The notes: generated by a model from the sequence alone, not told the origin. DNA of 64,000 nucleotides from Oscillospiraceae bacterium (GCA_017533485.1 JAFXIC010000017.1:1-64000); one strand, 5' to 3'. Counted from the first letter of the stretch, positions 26,213 to 35,070 are shown. Numbers and translations are program-made.

Positions 26213-26617
26213 ATGAAGAAGGATACAAAGATTGTTGAGAAGGCAGTAGAAGAAGCTGTACAGGCTGCTCCGGTTTCGGAAGAGAAGGCAGCTGTCGAGA
26301 AGAAAACCACTAAGACAGCAGCAAAGACCACTGAGAAGAAGCCTGCAGCAAAGACCACGAAAACTGCTGCTGCAAAAGCACCGAAGAAGACTGCTGCAAG
26401 CACAAGAAAGACGGCAGTGAAGACAAAGGTAGTTGTTGAGCTTGATAGCAAATCTGCAACATCCGATGTGCTGATTGAGCGTGCAAAGGAAGACTGGGTC
26501 AAGAAGGGCAATGCACTTTCTGACATCAAGGAACTTGCAGTTTATATCAATGCTTCCGAGGGCATGGTTTATTATGTCGTAAATGATGACTATCTCTCCG
26601 GTTCTTTTGTATTTTAA
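26213..26617 (+). CDS. Lys/Ala-rich H1-like protein with small C-terminal domain
   Basis: 134 residues. The first 75 residues are Lys/Ala/Thr-rich (KKTTKTAAKTTEKKPAAKTTK type), like the tail of histone H1 and of bacterial H1-like nucleoid proteins. The last 55 residues form a compact domain (VVVELDSKSATSDVLIERAK ... GMVYYVVNDDY) that I take to be the DUF6465 type found in Clostridia. AGGAGG precedes the start. It is very likely co-transcribed with HU, which points to a nucleoid role. Low-complexity repeats in the tail are prone to length variation. Confidence 0.88.
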   Translation: MKKDTKIVEKAVEEAVQAAPVSEEKAAVEKKTTKTAAKTTEKKPAAKTTKTAAAKAPKKTAASTRKTAVKTKVVVELDSKSATSDVLIERAKEDWVKKGNALSDIKELAVYINASEGMVYYVVNDDYLSGSFVF

Positions 26618-26636
26618 TTGCGAATCCGAACGCTGA

Positions 26637-26673
26637 AACCCATATGGCTGACCGCAGCCGTATGGGTTTTTGT
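26637..26673 (+). terminator. terminator after HU/H1-like operon
   Basis: A 13-bp stem (AACCCATATGGCT with its near complement) is followed by TTTTTGTTTT. Confidence 0.9.
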
Positions 26674-26708
26674 TTTCCGAGAGATTACGAAGCAATAGGA
26701 GGGATGAT

Positions 26709-27842
26709 ATGTCTGTCGGGAATGATCTGCTGTATCTGTGCAGCTGTGCTGTCAATCAGGTTTCTCCGAGACATGAGCGGGTAGCGGAAATGGACTTGGA
26801 AAAGCTGTATGCACTTGCACAGTCCCAGAGCTTAACGGCATTAACCGCCTGTGCATTGGAAGCGGCTGACGGAGCATCCTCTCGGTTTCAGGAAGTGCTC
26901 TTGAAGTCCATCCGAAAAAATATGATGCTGGATTATGAGCGAAAAAAGCTGACAGATTTTATGAATGAAGCGAAAATCTGGCATCTGCCGTTAAAGGGTG
27001 TGCTGCTGCAGAATCTATATCCGCGTGCCGGAATGCGTCAGATGTCGGACAATGATATACTTTTTGATGAAAGCCGAAGGGGAGATGTACGGGAGTATAT
27101 GCTGCGGAGTGGGTATGAATCGGTACGGGATGGAGATTCGATCGTCGATGAATATCATAAGCAGCCGCTCTATAATTTTGAAATGCATATCACACTGTTT
27201 CATCCGAAGGACGAAAAGCTTCCGCATTTTCATACATACTACAAGGATATTGATACGCGCTTGGAGCGTGAACGTGCAGACAGTTACACGATGCGAATGA
27301 CAGCAGAAGATTTTTATGTCTATCTTCTTGCGCACGCATATAAGCATTATACGTTCTGCGGAATCGGTATCCGGACGCTGATAGATTTTTATGTGTACCT
27401 GAAAGCATATGCAGAGACGATGGATTGGGAGAAGATTGAGACTGCGTGCGAAGCGCTGGGAATCACGGAATATGAGTCACAGAGCCGTATATTATGCCGA
27501 CAGCTTTTCTCGGATCCGGAGCATATCGAATGTTCGGAAGCGTATGCAGATACATTGCAGTTTTATTTTTCGTCCGGAACATATGGAACGCTGGAAAATC
27601 GTGTGACGAATCAGCTTCAGTCACTCGGTGCAGAGAAGGAGCCCGTGACATTGTCGATGAAGCTGAAATATCTGTGGCAGCGCTTTACATTGACGGATGC
27701 TGTGTGGGAGCGAATCAGCCCGTTTGCGTACCGCCATCGCTGGGCAAGAGGATTTGTGCGGATTTATCATATTGTTCGCGCATTGATAACGAAGCGGAAA
27801 TATGTACGGGATGAATTCCGAACACTGATCAGAAAGAAGTAA
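26709..27842 (+). CDS. nucleotidyltransferase-family protein (PF14907 type)
   Basis: 377 residues. The segment LPLKGVLLQNLYP ... MRQMSDNDILFD has the layout of the uncharacterised nucleotidyltransferase family PF14907, with the Asp pair in SDNDILFD as the metal-binding site. Members often lie near polysaccharide or peptide-modification genes and have no settled function; here no such partner is adjacent. AGGAGGG upstream of 26709 sets the start. It follows the H1-like gene after a terminator and must have its own promoter, which I could not locate clearly. Confidence 0.82.
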   Translation: MSVGNDLLYLCSCAVNQVSPRHERVAEMDLEKLYALAQSQSLTALTACALEAADGASSRFQEVLLKSIRKNMMLDYERKKLTDFMNEAKIWHLPLKGVLLQNLYPRAGMRQMSDNDILFDESRRGDVREYMLRSGYESVRDGDSIVDEYHKQPLYNFEMHITLFHPKDEKLPHFHTYYKDIDTRLERERADSYTMRMTAEDFYVYLLAHAYKHYTFCGIGIRTLIDFYVYLKAYAETMDWEKIETACEALGITEYESQSRILCRQLFSDPEHIECSEAYADTLQFYFSSGTYGTLENRVTNQLQSLGAEKEPVTLSMKLKYLWQRFTLTDAVWERISPFAYRHRWARGFVRIYHIVRALITKRKYVRDEFRTLIRKK

Positions 27843-27860
27843 GCAGAATGCTTGAATATA

Positions 27861-27903
27861 AAAAAGCAGCAGCACGAGCAAGAATGTTCGGCTGCTGTTT
27901 TTG
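27861..27903. terminator. bidirectional terminator between convergent genes
   Basis: AAAAAGCAGC and GCTGCTGTTTTT arms flank a 20-base loop between the nucleotidyltransferase and DUF4416 genes, with T-runs on both strands. Confidence 0.65.
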
Positions 27904-27946
27904 ATTGACAGACTGTTATTGTATATGGTATAATACAGACAGATAT

Positions 27947-28495
27947 TTATTCGTTTGATTCGGAAAGAAACGCCTTTCGCTGTTTCATGTAAATGTTACG
28001 GGCTTTCAGTAAAAACTCGTGTACCTGCGGCATTTTAAAATCCATATAGGTCCACGGAAACGGATGCCATGCGTGTCTGGCGTAAAAGAGGGTCAGTTCC
28101 GCATAGATTCCATCCTGAAGGGGGATACGGTGACCGGCATTTTTGGTAGTTGCGAGAGAAAGTCTGCCGCAGCTGATAAATCCGGGATCGAGATTCAGTC
28201 TTCGCTGACCGTTGACAGAACCTGCCTGTTCCAGCGTATTGGTGTGAATCTTGATTGCGGCGAGCTCCTGTGGATCACGGCATTCCTGAAAGCAAAGCAT
28301 TCTGCGATATACTTTCCCGTCCATTTCTTCGTCATAGTACGGGGAAATCTCCGAGAAGCAATAGGACGGAGAAGAAAAATCCAGCGCACCATATGTCTGG
28401 ATGAGCTGTCGGGTCATTTCTTCCGCAAGTGATTCATCTGTGTAGAGCATCGCAAGAATGAGCTTTTCTTTTTCAAAAGCAGCCGCATGGCCCAT
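27947..28495 (-). CDS. DUF4416-family protein
   Basis: 182 residues. The pattern EKLILAMLYTDESLAEEM, YYDEEMDGKVYRRMLCF, NLDPGFISCGRLSLATTKNAGHRIPL and HPFPWTYMDFK matches the DUF4416 family, which is of unknown function and is seen in many anaerobes. GGAAAGGA ahead of ATG 28495 sets the start; the long upstream open frame overlaps the divergent nth promoter and is not coding. It is divergent from nth. Confidence 0.87.
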   Translation of the reverse strand: MGHAAAFEKEKLILAMLYTDESLAEEMTRQLIQTYGALDFSSPSYCFSEISPYYDEEMDGKVYRRMLCFQECRDPQELAAIKIHTNTLEQAGSVNGQRRLNLDPGFISCGRLSLATTKNAGHRIPLQDGIYAELTLFYARHAWHPFPWTYMDFKMPQVHEFLLKARNIYMKQRKAFLSESNE

Positions 28496-28528
28496 TGGAT
28501 TCAGTCCTTTCCGAAAAGTGATAGTATC

Positions 28529-28557
28529 ATCATAACATGAAACGTATAAAAAGTCAA
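28529..28557 (-). promoter_or_regulatory. promoter of DUF4416 gene
   Basis: TTGACT and TATGAT are separated by 17 bases on the minus strand, 34 bases upstream of the start. Confidence 0.65.
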
Positions 28558-28567
28558 GGAGTCTGCT

Positions 28568-29221
28568 ATGGATGAAATGCGTCAGAAAGCCGTCCGGATT
28601 TGTGATATACTGGATACGGTGTACCCCGAAGCGAAGTGTTCGCTGGAATATAAAGAGCCCTATGAGCTGATGATTGCGACGAGACTGAGCGCACAATGTA
28701 CTGATGCGCGCGTGAATATTGTCACGAAAACACTCTTTCAGAAATACCCGACGCTTGAATCCTTTGCGGAAGCAGATCTTTCGGAGCTGGAGGAAGCGGT
28801 AAAGCCATGCGGTTTTTATCGCACGAAGGCGGCTAGTATCCGTTCTATGTGTCAGCGATTGATTGCGGTGTATGACAGTCGGGTTCCGGATACGATGGAA
28901 GACCTGCTGACATTATCGGGGATCGGACGGAAAACTGCAAATCTTCTGCTGGGAGATATTTACGGGAAGCCTTCGGTTGTAACGGATACCCATTGTATCC
29001 GGATATCGGGGAGACTGGGGCTGACGAAGAACCATGCACCGGAGCTTGTAGAAAAGGATTTGCGGGAGATTCTGCAGGCGGAACGGTCCTCTCGCTATTG
29101 TCATCAGATTGTGCTGTTCGGACGGGATACTTGTCGAGCGAGAAATCCGAAATGTGAGGGCTGTCCGCTTGCATCATACTGTACGAATCCGGAGTTTACG
29201 AAATTACAGAAAAAAGGATGA
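28568..29221 (+). CDS. nth: endonuclease III
   Basis: 217 residues. A DNA glycosylase/AP lyase that removes oxidised pyrimidines. The helix-hairpin-helix LSGIGRKTANLLLG holds the catalytic Lys, the Asp lies in VVTDTHCIR, and the C-terminal iron-sulfur ligands are CRARNPKCEGCPLASYC. AAGGAG precedes the start. The GNAT gene follows with a 4-base gap and is probably co-transcribed. Confidence 0.97.
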   Translation: MDEMRQKAVRICDILDTVYPEAKCSLEYKEPYELMIATRLSAQCTDARVNIVTKTLFQKYPTLESFAEADLSELEEAVKPCGFYRTKAASIRSMCQRLIAVYDSRVPDTMEDLLTLSGIGRKTANLLLGDIYGKPSVVTDTHCIRISGRLGLTKNHAPELVEKDLREILQAERSSRYCHQIVLFGRDTCRARNPKCEGCPLASYCTNPEFTKLQKKG

Positions 29222-29225
29222 GTGT

Positions 29226-29636
29226 ATGGAAATTTTAGAGAATGTCCTGACCGCAGAGGATTATGTACGGCTGTTTCAGGATGCGGGATGGGGAGATTTT
29301 GAGCTGTCCCGCGCAGAAATTTTGCTGAAAAAGAGTTATGTAACATTTGCCGCAGTCGAAAACGGAACTGTTATCGGAATGGTTCGGCTGCTCGGAGACG
29401 GCGTGTGGTCGTTTTTCATGAAAGATTTGATTGTTGATGCTTCTTATCAAGGACAGGGGATTGGCAGAAAGCTTCTTGTACATCTCTGTGATTATGTGCG
29501 GAAAGAAGCAAACGGATATCCGGTATGGCTGGAGCTTTCGAGTGTTAAGGGGAAAGAACCGTTTTATGAGAAATGCGGTTTTATCAGACGCCCGACAGAA
29601 GACCGCGGCTGTGGGATGTATCGGATCGTGGAGTGA
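29226..29636 (+). CDS. GNAT-family N-acetyltransferase
   Basis: 136 residues. The acetyl-CoA loop is visible as DASYQGQGIGRKLL, and the C-terminal FYEKCGFIRRP is usual in small GNATs. The substrate is unknown. AAAAGGA overlapping the nth stop serves ATG 29226, four bases after nth, so the two are translationally close. Confidence 0.9.
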   Translation: MEILENVLTAEDYVRLFQDAGWGDFELSRAEILLKKSYVTFAAVENGTVIGMVRLLGDGVWSFFMKDLIVDASYQGQGIGRKLLVHLCDYVRKEANGYPVWLELSSVKGKEPFYEKCGFIRRPTEDRGCGMYRIVE

Positions 29637-29667
29637 TGGTTAAAATTTAAAAATATATGGCGAATGC

Positions 29668-29696
29668 TTGACAATTCTATGAAGCTATGGTATAAT
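29668..29696 (+). promoter_or_regulatory. promoter of the T-box transcript
   Basis: Perfect TTGACA and TATAAT with a 17-base spacer, starting RNA near 29703 at the foot of T-box Stem I. Confidence 0.9.
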
Positions 29697-29702
29697 ATAG
29701 CC

Positions 29703-29976
29703 AAAGCTATGAGGAAGACAAGTGTTTCCGATGCGATGCATCCAGAGAGCCGATGGTTGGTGTGAATCGGCAGCAGACTTGGAAACATATCCCTTCTGAG
29801 CTGAAGTACTGAACAAAAAAGTAAGTACTTTCGTGATGCCGCGTCAGGGCATAGGGCTTAGCCATGAAAGGACAGAGCCTGAAAGTGGCGATGTGAACAT
29901 ATCACAGCGCAATTTGAGTGGTACCGCGGGTTATATGCTCGTCTCAAAGTATGAAGCTTTGAGACGAGTTTTTTTG
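29703..29976 (+). promoter_or_regulatory. T-box riboswitch, probable tRNA-Ile specificity
   Basis: All main parts are visible. Stem I carries AGAGA (29744-29748) and a distal helix GCCGAT/ATCGGC around the GGTTGGTGTGA loop. The specifier region lies between helix 29722-29729/29781-29788 and helix 29714-29717/29793-29796. The T-box sequence GAGTGGTACCGCGG (29916-29929) is followed by a 12-bp terminator (29938-29949 with 29957-29968) and a T7 run. Counting from UGAGC as in glyQS leaders, the specifier is AUC at 29789-29791 (Ile). The bulge UGGU calls for discriminator base A73, as in tRNA-Ile, and argues against Ser (G73) or His (C73). The S-turn (AGUA/GAA) is not canonical, so the codon call is not certain. 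The controlled gene starts at 30013. Confidence 0.92.
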
Positions 29977-30012
29977 TTATAAGCGGGAATAATTGAAAGG
30001 AGAAGAACCATC

Positions 30013-32358
30013 ATGGAACAGCAGAATCCGGCAGTTCTGAACGGAACCGAACAGAAAATACAAGAGGTTGCACAGCGTATCCGCAGCCTTCGCGAGGATC
30101 TTGGAATTTCGATTGCAGAAATGGCAGATCAGACCGGCTTTTCACAGGAAGAATATGAGCTTCTGGAGTCGGGAAAGAAGGATTTCAGCTTTAGCTTTAT
30201 TCATAAATGCGCGAATGTATTTCGGGTTGATATTTCGGAGCTGATGGAAGGAAGAAGTCCGGAACTGACGGGATATACGGTCACACGCAAAGGCGAAGGA
30301 CTGCCGATTGTCCGCCGTGCGGGATTTGCATATAATCGTCTGGCACATAAGTTTAAGAATAAAATTGCAGAGCCGTTTCATGTTGTAATTCCATATTCCG
30401 AGGAAGCACTGAGCCGACCGCTGCATCTGGGCAGCCATGCCGGACAGGAAATGGATATTGTCATCAAGGGTACATTGCGTATGATTATCGGTTCTCATAC
30501 CGAAATTCTGCATGAAGGTGACTGTATCTATTACGACAGCTCCACACCGCATGATGAAATTGCACTAGGCGGAGAGGACTGTGAAATCTATGCGTTCGTC
30601 ATGGCGCCGACCGGAAGAACCGGTATGACCGAGTATCAGGAGCAGGTTCAGGAGCACGTTGTAACGAATGTCGATAAGGCAGGTCTTGTCCATCAGGTTG
30701 CAGAGAATTTTGTATCCTGCGAAACAGATGCAAAGGGAATGCTGACCGGAATCAATTTCAAGAACGAAGAGAAGTTCAATTTTGCATTTGATATTGTTGA
30801 TGAGGTTGCTGCAAAGTCTCCGGATAAGCTGGCAATGATTTATGTTGCAGATGATAAAACTGAGCGGAGATTCACATTTGCGGAGATGAAGAAATATTCC
30901 TGTCAGACCGCGAATTATTTCAAATCGCTCGGTATCCGCCGTGGTGACAGAGTCATGCTTGTTCTCAAGCGTCATTACCAGTTCTGGTTCTCGATTCTTG
31001 CGCTCCATCGTCTGGGTGCGATTGTCATTCCGGCATCGAACCAGCTTCTGGAGCACGACTTCACGTATCGTTTTGATTCTGCCGGTATCTCCGCGATTGT
31101 CTGTACCGCAGACGGCAACGTTGCAGATGAAGTGGATAAGGCAGCAGCCAAATCATCCACTCTCCGTACAAAGATTCTGGTCAACGGCGAACGTGACGGC
31201 TGGCATAACTTCAACGAAGATCTTCCTGCGTACAGCACGCATTTCACCCGTGCGGAAGATGCACCCTGCGGCACCGATCCGATGCTGATGTTCTTTACAT
31301 CCGGTACATCTGGTTATCCGAAGATTGCGCTTCATAGCTATCAGTATCCGCTGGGACATTATACAACCGCACGTTACTGGCATAATGTAGATCCGAATGG
31401 TATCCATTTCACGATCTCTGATACCGGATGGGGTAAGGCACTCTGGGGTAAGCTGTATGGACAGTGGATGTGTGAAACCGCAGTCTTTGTCTATGACTTT
31501 GACCGCTTCCATGCAGATGATATTCTTCCGATGTTCGAGAAGTATCAGATCACAACCTTCTGTGCACCGCCGACGATGTACCGTTTCTTCATCAAGGAAG
31601 ACCTCTCGAAATATGATCTGTCCTCCCTGAAATATGCAACAATTGCAGGTGAAGCGCTGAATCCGGAGGTATTCCATCAGTTCAAACAGGCAACCGATAT
31701 TTCTCTGATGGAAGGTTTCGGTCAGACCGAGACAACGCTTTCTGTTGCAAACTTTGTTGGTATGAGTCCGAAGCCCGGCAGCATGGGCAAGCCCAATCCG
31801 CTCTACGATGTCACAATCATGCTTCCGGACGGCAGTGAAGCAGGCGTTGGTGAAACCGGAGAAATCTGTATCCGTCTGAAAGATAAGCCGATCTGCGGTA
31901 TGGCACTCGGATATTATAACGATGACGCACATACAGCAGAAGCATGGCATGACGGCTTCTATCATACAGGAGATACCGCATGGCGTGATGAGGACGGTTA
32001 TTTATGGTATGTCGGTCGTGTAGATGACCTGATTAAGTCATCGGGCTATCGTATCGGACCGTTTGAGATCGAGAGTGTTATTATGGAATTGCCGTATGTT
32101 CTGGAATGTGCAGTAACCGGCGTGCCCGATGAGGTTCGTGGTCAGGTCGTAAAAGCATCGATTGTCCTGACAAAAGGCACTGTGCCGTCGGATGAGCTGA
32201 AGAAGGAAATCCAGGAATATGTCAAGAAGGGCACCGCACCGTATAAGTATCCGCGTGTCGTAGAATTCCGTGACAGCCTTCCGAAGACAACCGGAAGCGG
32301 TAAGATTCGCCGTGCAGAGCTGCGGGAAGAAGACGCAAAAAAATATTCGAAATCCTGA
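30013..32358 (+). CDS. XRE-cupin-acyl-CoA synthetase fusion
   Basis: 781 residues in three parts: an XRE-type helix-turn-helix (about 13-75), a cupin (about 135-200; SHAGQEMDIVIKG and STPHDEI) and a full AMP-forming acyl-CoA synthetase (about 250-780). ATP loop FFTSGTSGYPKIA, the YHTGDTAWRDEDGYLWYVGR block, SSGYRIGPFEIES and the catalytic Lys in TTGSGKIRRAE are present, so the enzyme should be active. The synthetase part resembles medium-/branched-chain (MACS) enzymes that make acyl-CoA from short acids. The head resembles XRE-cupin regulators, so the protein may sense its own ligand or bind DNA. AAAGGAG precedes the start. A T-box leader controls it, which is unusual for this enzyme class. 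Confidence 0.93.
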   Translation: MEQQNPAVLNGTEQKIQEVAQRIRSLREDLGISIAEMADQTGFSQEEYELLESGKKDFSFSFIHKCANVFRVDISELMEGRSPELTGYTVTRKGEGLPIVRRAGFAYNRLAHKFKNKIAEPFHVVIPYSEEALSRPLHLGSHAGQEMDIVIKGTLRMIIGSHTEILHEGDCIYYDSSTPHDEIALGGEDCEIYAFVMAPTGRTGMTEYQEQVQEHVVTNVDKAGLVHQVAENFVSCETDAKGMLTGINFKNEEKFNFAFDIVDEVAAKSPDKLAMIYVADDKTERRFTFAEMKKYSCQTANYFKSLGIRRGDRVMLVLKRHYQFWFSILALHRLGAIVIPASNQLLEHDFTYRFDSAGISAIVCTADGNVADEVDKAAAKSSTLRTKILVNGERDGWHNFNEDLPAYSTHFTRAEDAPCGTDPMLMFFTSGTSGYPKIALHSYQYPLGHYTTARYWHNVDPNGIHFTISDTGWGKALWGKLYGQWMCETAVFVYDFDRFHADDILPMFEKYQITTFCAPPTMYRFFIKEDLSKYDLSSLKYATIAGEALNPEVFHQFKQATDISLMEGFGQTETTLSVANFVGMSPKPGSMGKPNPLYDVTIMLPDGSEAGVGETGEICIRLKDKPICGMALGYYNDDAHTAEAWHDGFYHTGDTAWRDEDGYLWYVGRVDDLIKSSGYRIGPFEIESVIMELPYVLECAVTGVPDEVRGQVVKASIVLTKGTVPSDELKKEIQEYVKKGTAPYKYPRVVEFRDSLPKTTGSGKIRRAELREEDAKKYSKS

Positions 32359-32368
32359 TTTTATGAAA

Positions 32369-32407
32369 ATATCCCCATAGTAGAAATACTATGGGGATAT
32401 CTGTTTT
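32369..32407 (+). terminator. terminator after acyl-CoA synthetase gene
   Basis: A perfect 14-bp stem with a GAAA loop (32369-32400) is followed by CTGTTTTT. Confidence 0.9.
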
Positions 32408-32433
32408 TGCATTGCTGTGAGATATTGCAAGAA

Positions 32434-32979
32434 TCAGATGGAATGCTCCATAAATGGAATGCCGTCGAGGGATTTCCAGCAGAATTTGTGCTGATGGAAG
32501 GTCATATATGCGTGCGGGGAGTTTTCTTTTGGAATGGAAACCGAACCGCAGTTAAGATAGTGATTCTCGTTTCCGAACAGTTCGCAAGCAGGGATATGCG
32601 TGTGTCCGGTGAGAAGATAGTCACCCTTCTGAAGGGGCGGCGGAGACTGGGGAGAAAACTTGTGACCATGCGTGGCGTAAACGAGGTTGTGTTCGAGGGG
32701 GATGACAGCATAATCTGCAAGAATCGGGAAGCTGAGCACCATCTGATCGACCTCGGTATCACAGTTCCCTCTGACACAAAGCAAGCGCTCGGCGAGGGGA
32801 TTGAGCATGGCAATGACTTCTTTCGGGGCATAATCCTTCGGTAAATCATTGCGTGGGCCGTGGTAGAGAATATCGCCCAGAAGCAGCAGTCTGTCAGTCT
32901 GTTCTGCATAAAATGCGTCCAGGAGGTGTTTACAGTAAAAAGCAGAGCCGTGAATATCGGAAGCGATCATCCATTTCAT
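32434..32979 (-). CDS. YfcE/MJ0936-type phosphodiesterase
   Basis: 181 residues. Calcineurin-like metallophosphoesterase with the metal motifs SDIHG, LLGDILYHGPRN, RGNCD, THGH and GHTHIP in order. YfcE enzymes cleave phosphodiesters in vitro; the natural substrate is not settled. AAGGATG ahead of ATG 32979 sets the start; ATG 33000 overlaps that site. Convergent with the synthetase gene. Confidence 0.93.
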   Translation of the reverse strand: MKWMIASDIHGSAFYCKHLLDAFYAEQTDRLLLLGDILYHGPRNDLPKDYAPKEVIAMLNPLAERLLCVRGNCDTEVDQMVLSFPILADYAVIPLEHNLVYATHGHKFSPQSPPPLQKGDYLLTGHTHIPACELFGNENHYLNCGSVSIPKENSPHAYMTFHQHKFCWKSLDGIPFMEHSI

Positions 32980-33012
32980 ATTTGATTCATCCTTTTTCAT
33001 AGATTTGGATTT

Positions 33013-33041
33013 ATTATACCATAGAACAGAGATTTTTGCAA
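33013..33041 (-). promoter_or_regulatory. promoter of the yfcE-like gene
   Basis: TTGCAA and TATAAT are 17 bases apart on the minus strand, 34 bases ahead of the start. Confidence 0.75.
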
Positions 33042-33077
33042 GATTTCAAAATGACAGGAAGAGTGCAAAATTACGCA

Positions 33078-33106
33078 TTGACATTCGGGCAATATTGTGA
33101 TAAAAT
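33078..33106 (+). promoter_or_regulatory. promoter of the CBM22-SGNH gene
   Basis: TTGACA and TAAAAT are 17 bases apart, 68 bases ahead of the start. Confidence 0.75.
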
Positions 33107-33173
33107 ATGATAAATTCGGGAGAATCCAATATACTTCGAAAAACAGATAAGAATGTATGAAGGAGGATCTGAA

Positions 33174-35027
33174 ATGAAAGAAATAAAAAAGAGAATCTGT
33201 CGGACAGTATGTGCTCTCAGCATTGCCTTATCCGGTACAGTGCTGCCGATGGGAACGCCGGTGTGCGCGGCAACATTACTGTCTGCGGAATTTGAAACGA
33301 CCAATGACAGCTTTACGGGGCGGGGCGCAGCATCTGCCGCATGGACATCGGATGAAGCATATGTCGGTGAATGCAGTCTGTATGTGAGCGAGCGAACCGA
33401 TACATGGAACGGCGCGTCGAGAGATGCCTCGTCGATACTTCGTGCAGGCGCTACCTATGCTGTATCTGCGGCAGTTTATCAGACCAGCGGGGAACCGGTC
33501 GAGATGAAATTCTCGCTGCAATATACAGACGCTTCGGGAACCACAGCTTATGATGCGATTGCGCTGGAAACGGCAGCAAGCGGCGAGTGGACTGTGCTTT
33601 CGAATGCATCGTATACGGTACCGGAAGGAAGTTCTGATTTTTCGATATATCTGGAAACGACAGAATCGCTGACAGATTTTTATGTAGATTCCGTTACTGT
33701 AACGGGTTCGCCGTCCGTCATCAAGCTTGGTGATGTCAACGGAGATTTATCGGTCGGTGTTGCAGATGCCGTTTTGCTGACAAAATATCTCTGCGGCGAA
33801 ACGACAGCGATCGAAGTGGGTGCCGACTATAATAAAGATAATCTGATAACGGCAGTTGACCTGACGCTGTTGAAATCCGCGCTGTTAAATCCGAAATCAC
33901 CGTCTGTGTCGGGAGACTGGGATAATTATCAGGAAACTGCGTCGCCGGCGATGCTGAAAGTATATCAGGATTCGCTTCTGCATATGGGAAATACGATGCG
34001 GATTCGGGATAAGATATCGAAAGCGCAAAGCGGTGAGAATATCACCATCGGATATATCGGCGGTTCGATTACAGCCGGCGGTTCTTCGAGTACACCCTCG
34101 AAATGCTTTGCTAATCTTTCCTACGAATATTTTGCTTCGACATTCGGCTGCGGCAACAATGTACATTATGTGAATGCAGGTCTTGCAGGCACTTCCTCGG
34201 TTGTTGGAAATCTTCGTGTGGATCACGATATTTTCCAAAAGAATTCGGATATTATCTTTATTGAATTTGCGGTGAATGACCAGGGCGGAGATCGTTTCCA
34301 GAAATCATTTGAATCGCTGGTGAAGAAATGCCTGATGCAGGAAAATGAACCTGCAGTGGTAATTATCACACTCTGTCAGGAATCCGGATCCAGCAATCAG
34401 GACTGGATGGAAACCGTCGCAAAGAATTACGATGTGCCCGTGGTCAGCGGCAAGAATGCAATCATGAATGCGATTAAGGCCGGAACGATGTCATGGAAAG
34501 ACTATGGCAGCGGCGATAATATCCATCCCGGTGACGGCGGTCATCAGCTGATTGCGGACTGTATCGGATATTATTATCGTCAGGCATTGCGTTCGGAGAA
34601 TGCGTCTGACAGTTTTGAGATATCGAACCGGGATGTATTCGGAACGGAGTATGCCACTGCAAGAGTCGTGGATATCAGTGAGCTGAAGAACCTCCAGACA
34701 GGATCCTGGTCGAAGGGTACGAACAATTCGGGCTATCCGAACGGCTTTACATTCAGCAAGAACGGCAATCAGGCATTGTCGTTTACCGTTGAGGGAAAGG
34801 GTATTATGCTCTTGTTCCAGTCAAATTCCAATTCGTCGATGGGTACTGCGGTTGTGAATGTCAACGGTAAATCCAATAAGGTCAGCAGTAACCTGCAATG
34901 GACATGGGGTGGTCTGGACGGTGATATTGCATATTACCAGAATACAACCGGAACGCTGGATGTATCCATCACGCTTGAGAATCCGTCCACGAATTTCGTG
35001 CTTTACGGAATTGCAGTCATTTCCTGA
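33174..35027 (+). CDS. CBM22-dockerin-SGNH esterase
   Basis: 617 residues: signal peptide (1-30), CBM22-like module (about 35-180), internal dockerin (about 190-245; GDVNGDLSVGVADA and ADYNKDNLITAVDL), SGNH hydrolase (about 265-480) and a C-terminal beta-rich domain of about 125 residues. SGNH blocks are clear: nucleophile Ser in GGSITAGG, Gly in NAGLAGTSS, Asn in AVNDQGG, and Asp-x-x-His in GDNIHPGDGGH. With CBM22 this is most likely an acetyl-xylan esterase acting in the cellulosome; rhamnogalacturonan or other acetyl esterase activity is an alternative. AAGGAGG precedes ATG 33174. Confidence 0.92.
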   Translation: MKEIKKRICRTVCALSIALSGTVLPMGTPVCAATLLSAEFETTNDSFTGRGAASAAWTSDEAYVGECSLYVSERTDTWNGASRDASSILRAGATYAVSAAVYQTSGEPVEMKFSLQYTDASGTTAYDAIALETAASGEWTVLSNASYTVPEGSSDFSIYLETTESLTDFYVDSVTVTGSPSVIKLGDVNGDLSVGVADAVLLTKYLCGETTAIEVGADYNKDNLITAVDLTLLKSALLNPKSPSVSGDWDNYQETASPAMLKVYQDSLLHMGNTMRIRDKISKAQSGENITIGYIGGSITAGGSSSTPSKCFANLSYEYFASTFGCGNNVHYVNAGLAGTSSVVGNLRVDHDIFQKNSDIIFIEFAVNDQGGDRFQKSFESLVKKCLMQENEPAVVIITLCQESGSSNQDWMETVAKNYDVPVVSGKNAIMNAIKAGTMSWKDYGSGDNIHPGDGGHQLIADCIGYYYRQALRSENASDSFEISNRDVFGTEYATARVVDISELKNLQTGSWSKGTNNSGYPNGFTFSKNGNQALSFTVEGKGIMLLFQSNSNSSMGTAVVNVNGKSNKVSSNLQWTWGGLDGDIAYYQNTTGTLDVSITLENPSTNFVLYGIAVIS

Positions 35028-35036
35028 TATTCTTAT

Positions 35037-35070
35037 CAATCCCCTGGGCTTATGGCTTGGGGGATTTTTC
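35037..35070 (+). terminator. terminator after SGNH gene
   Basis: AATCCCC and GGGGATT arms with an inner GGC/GGCTT pairing are followed by TTTTTC. Confidence 0.75.
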
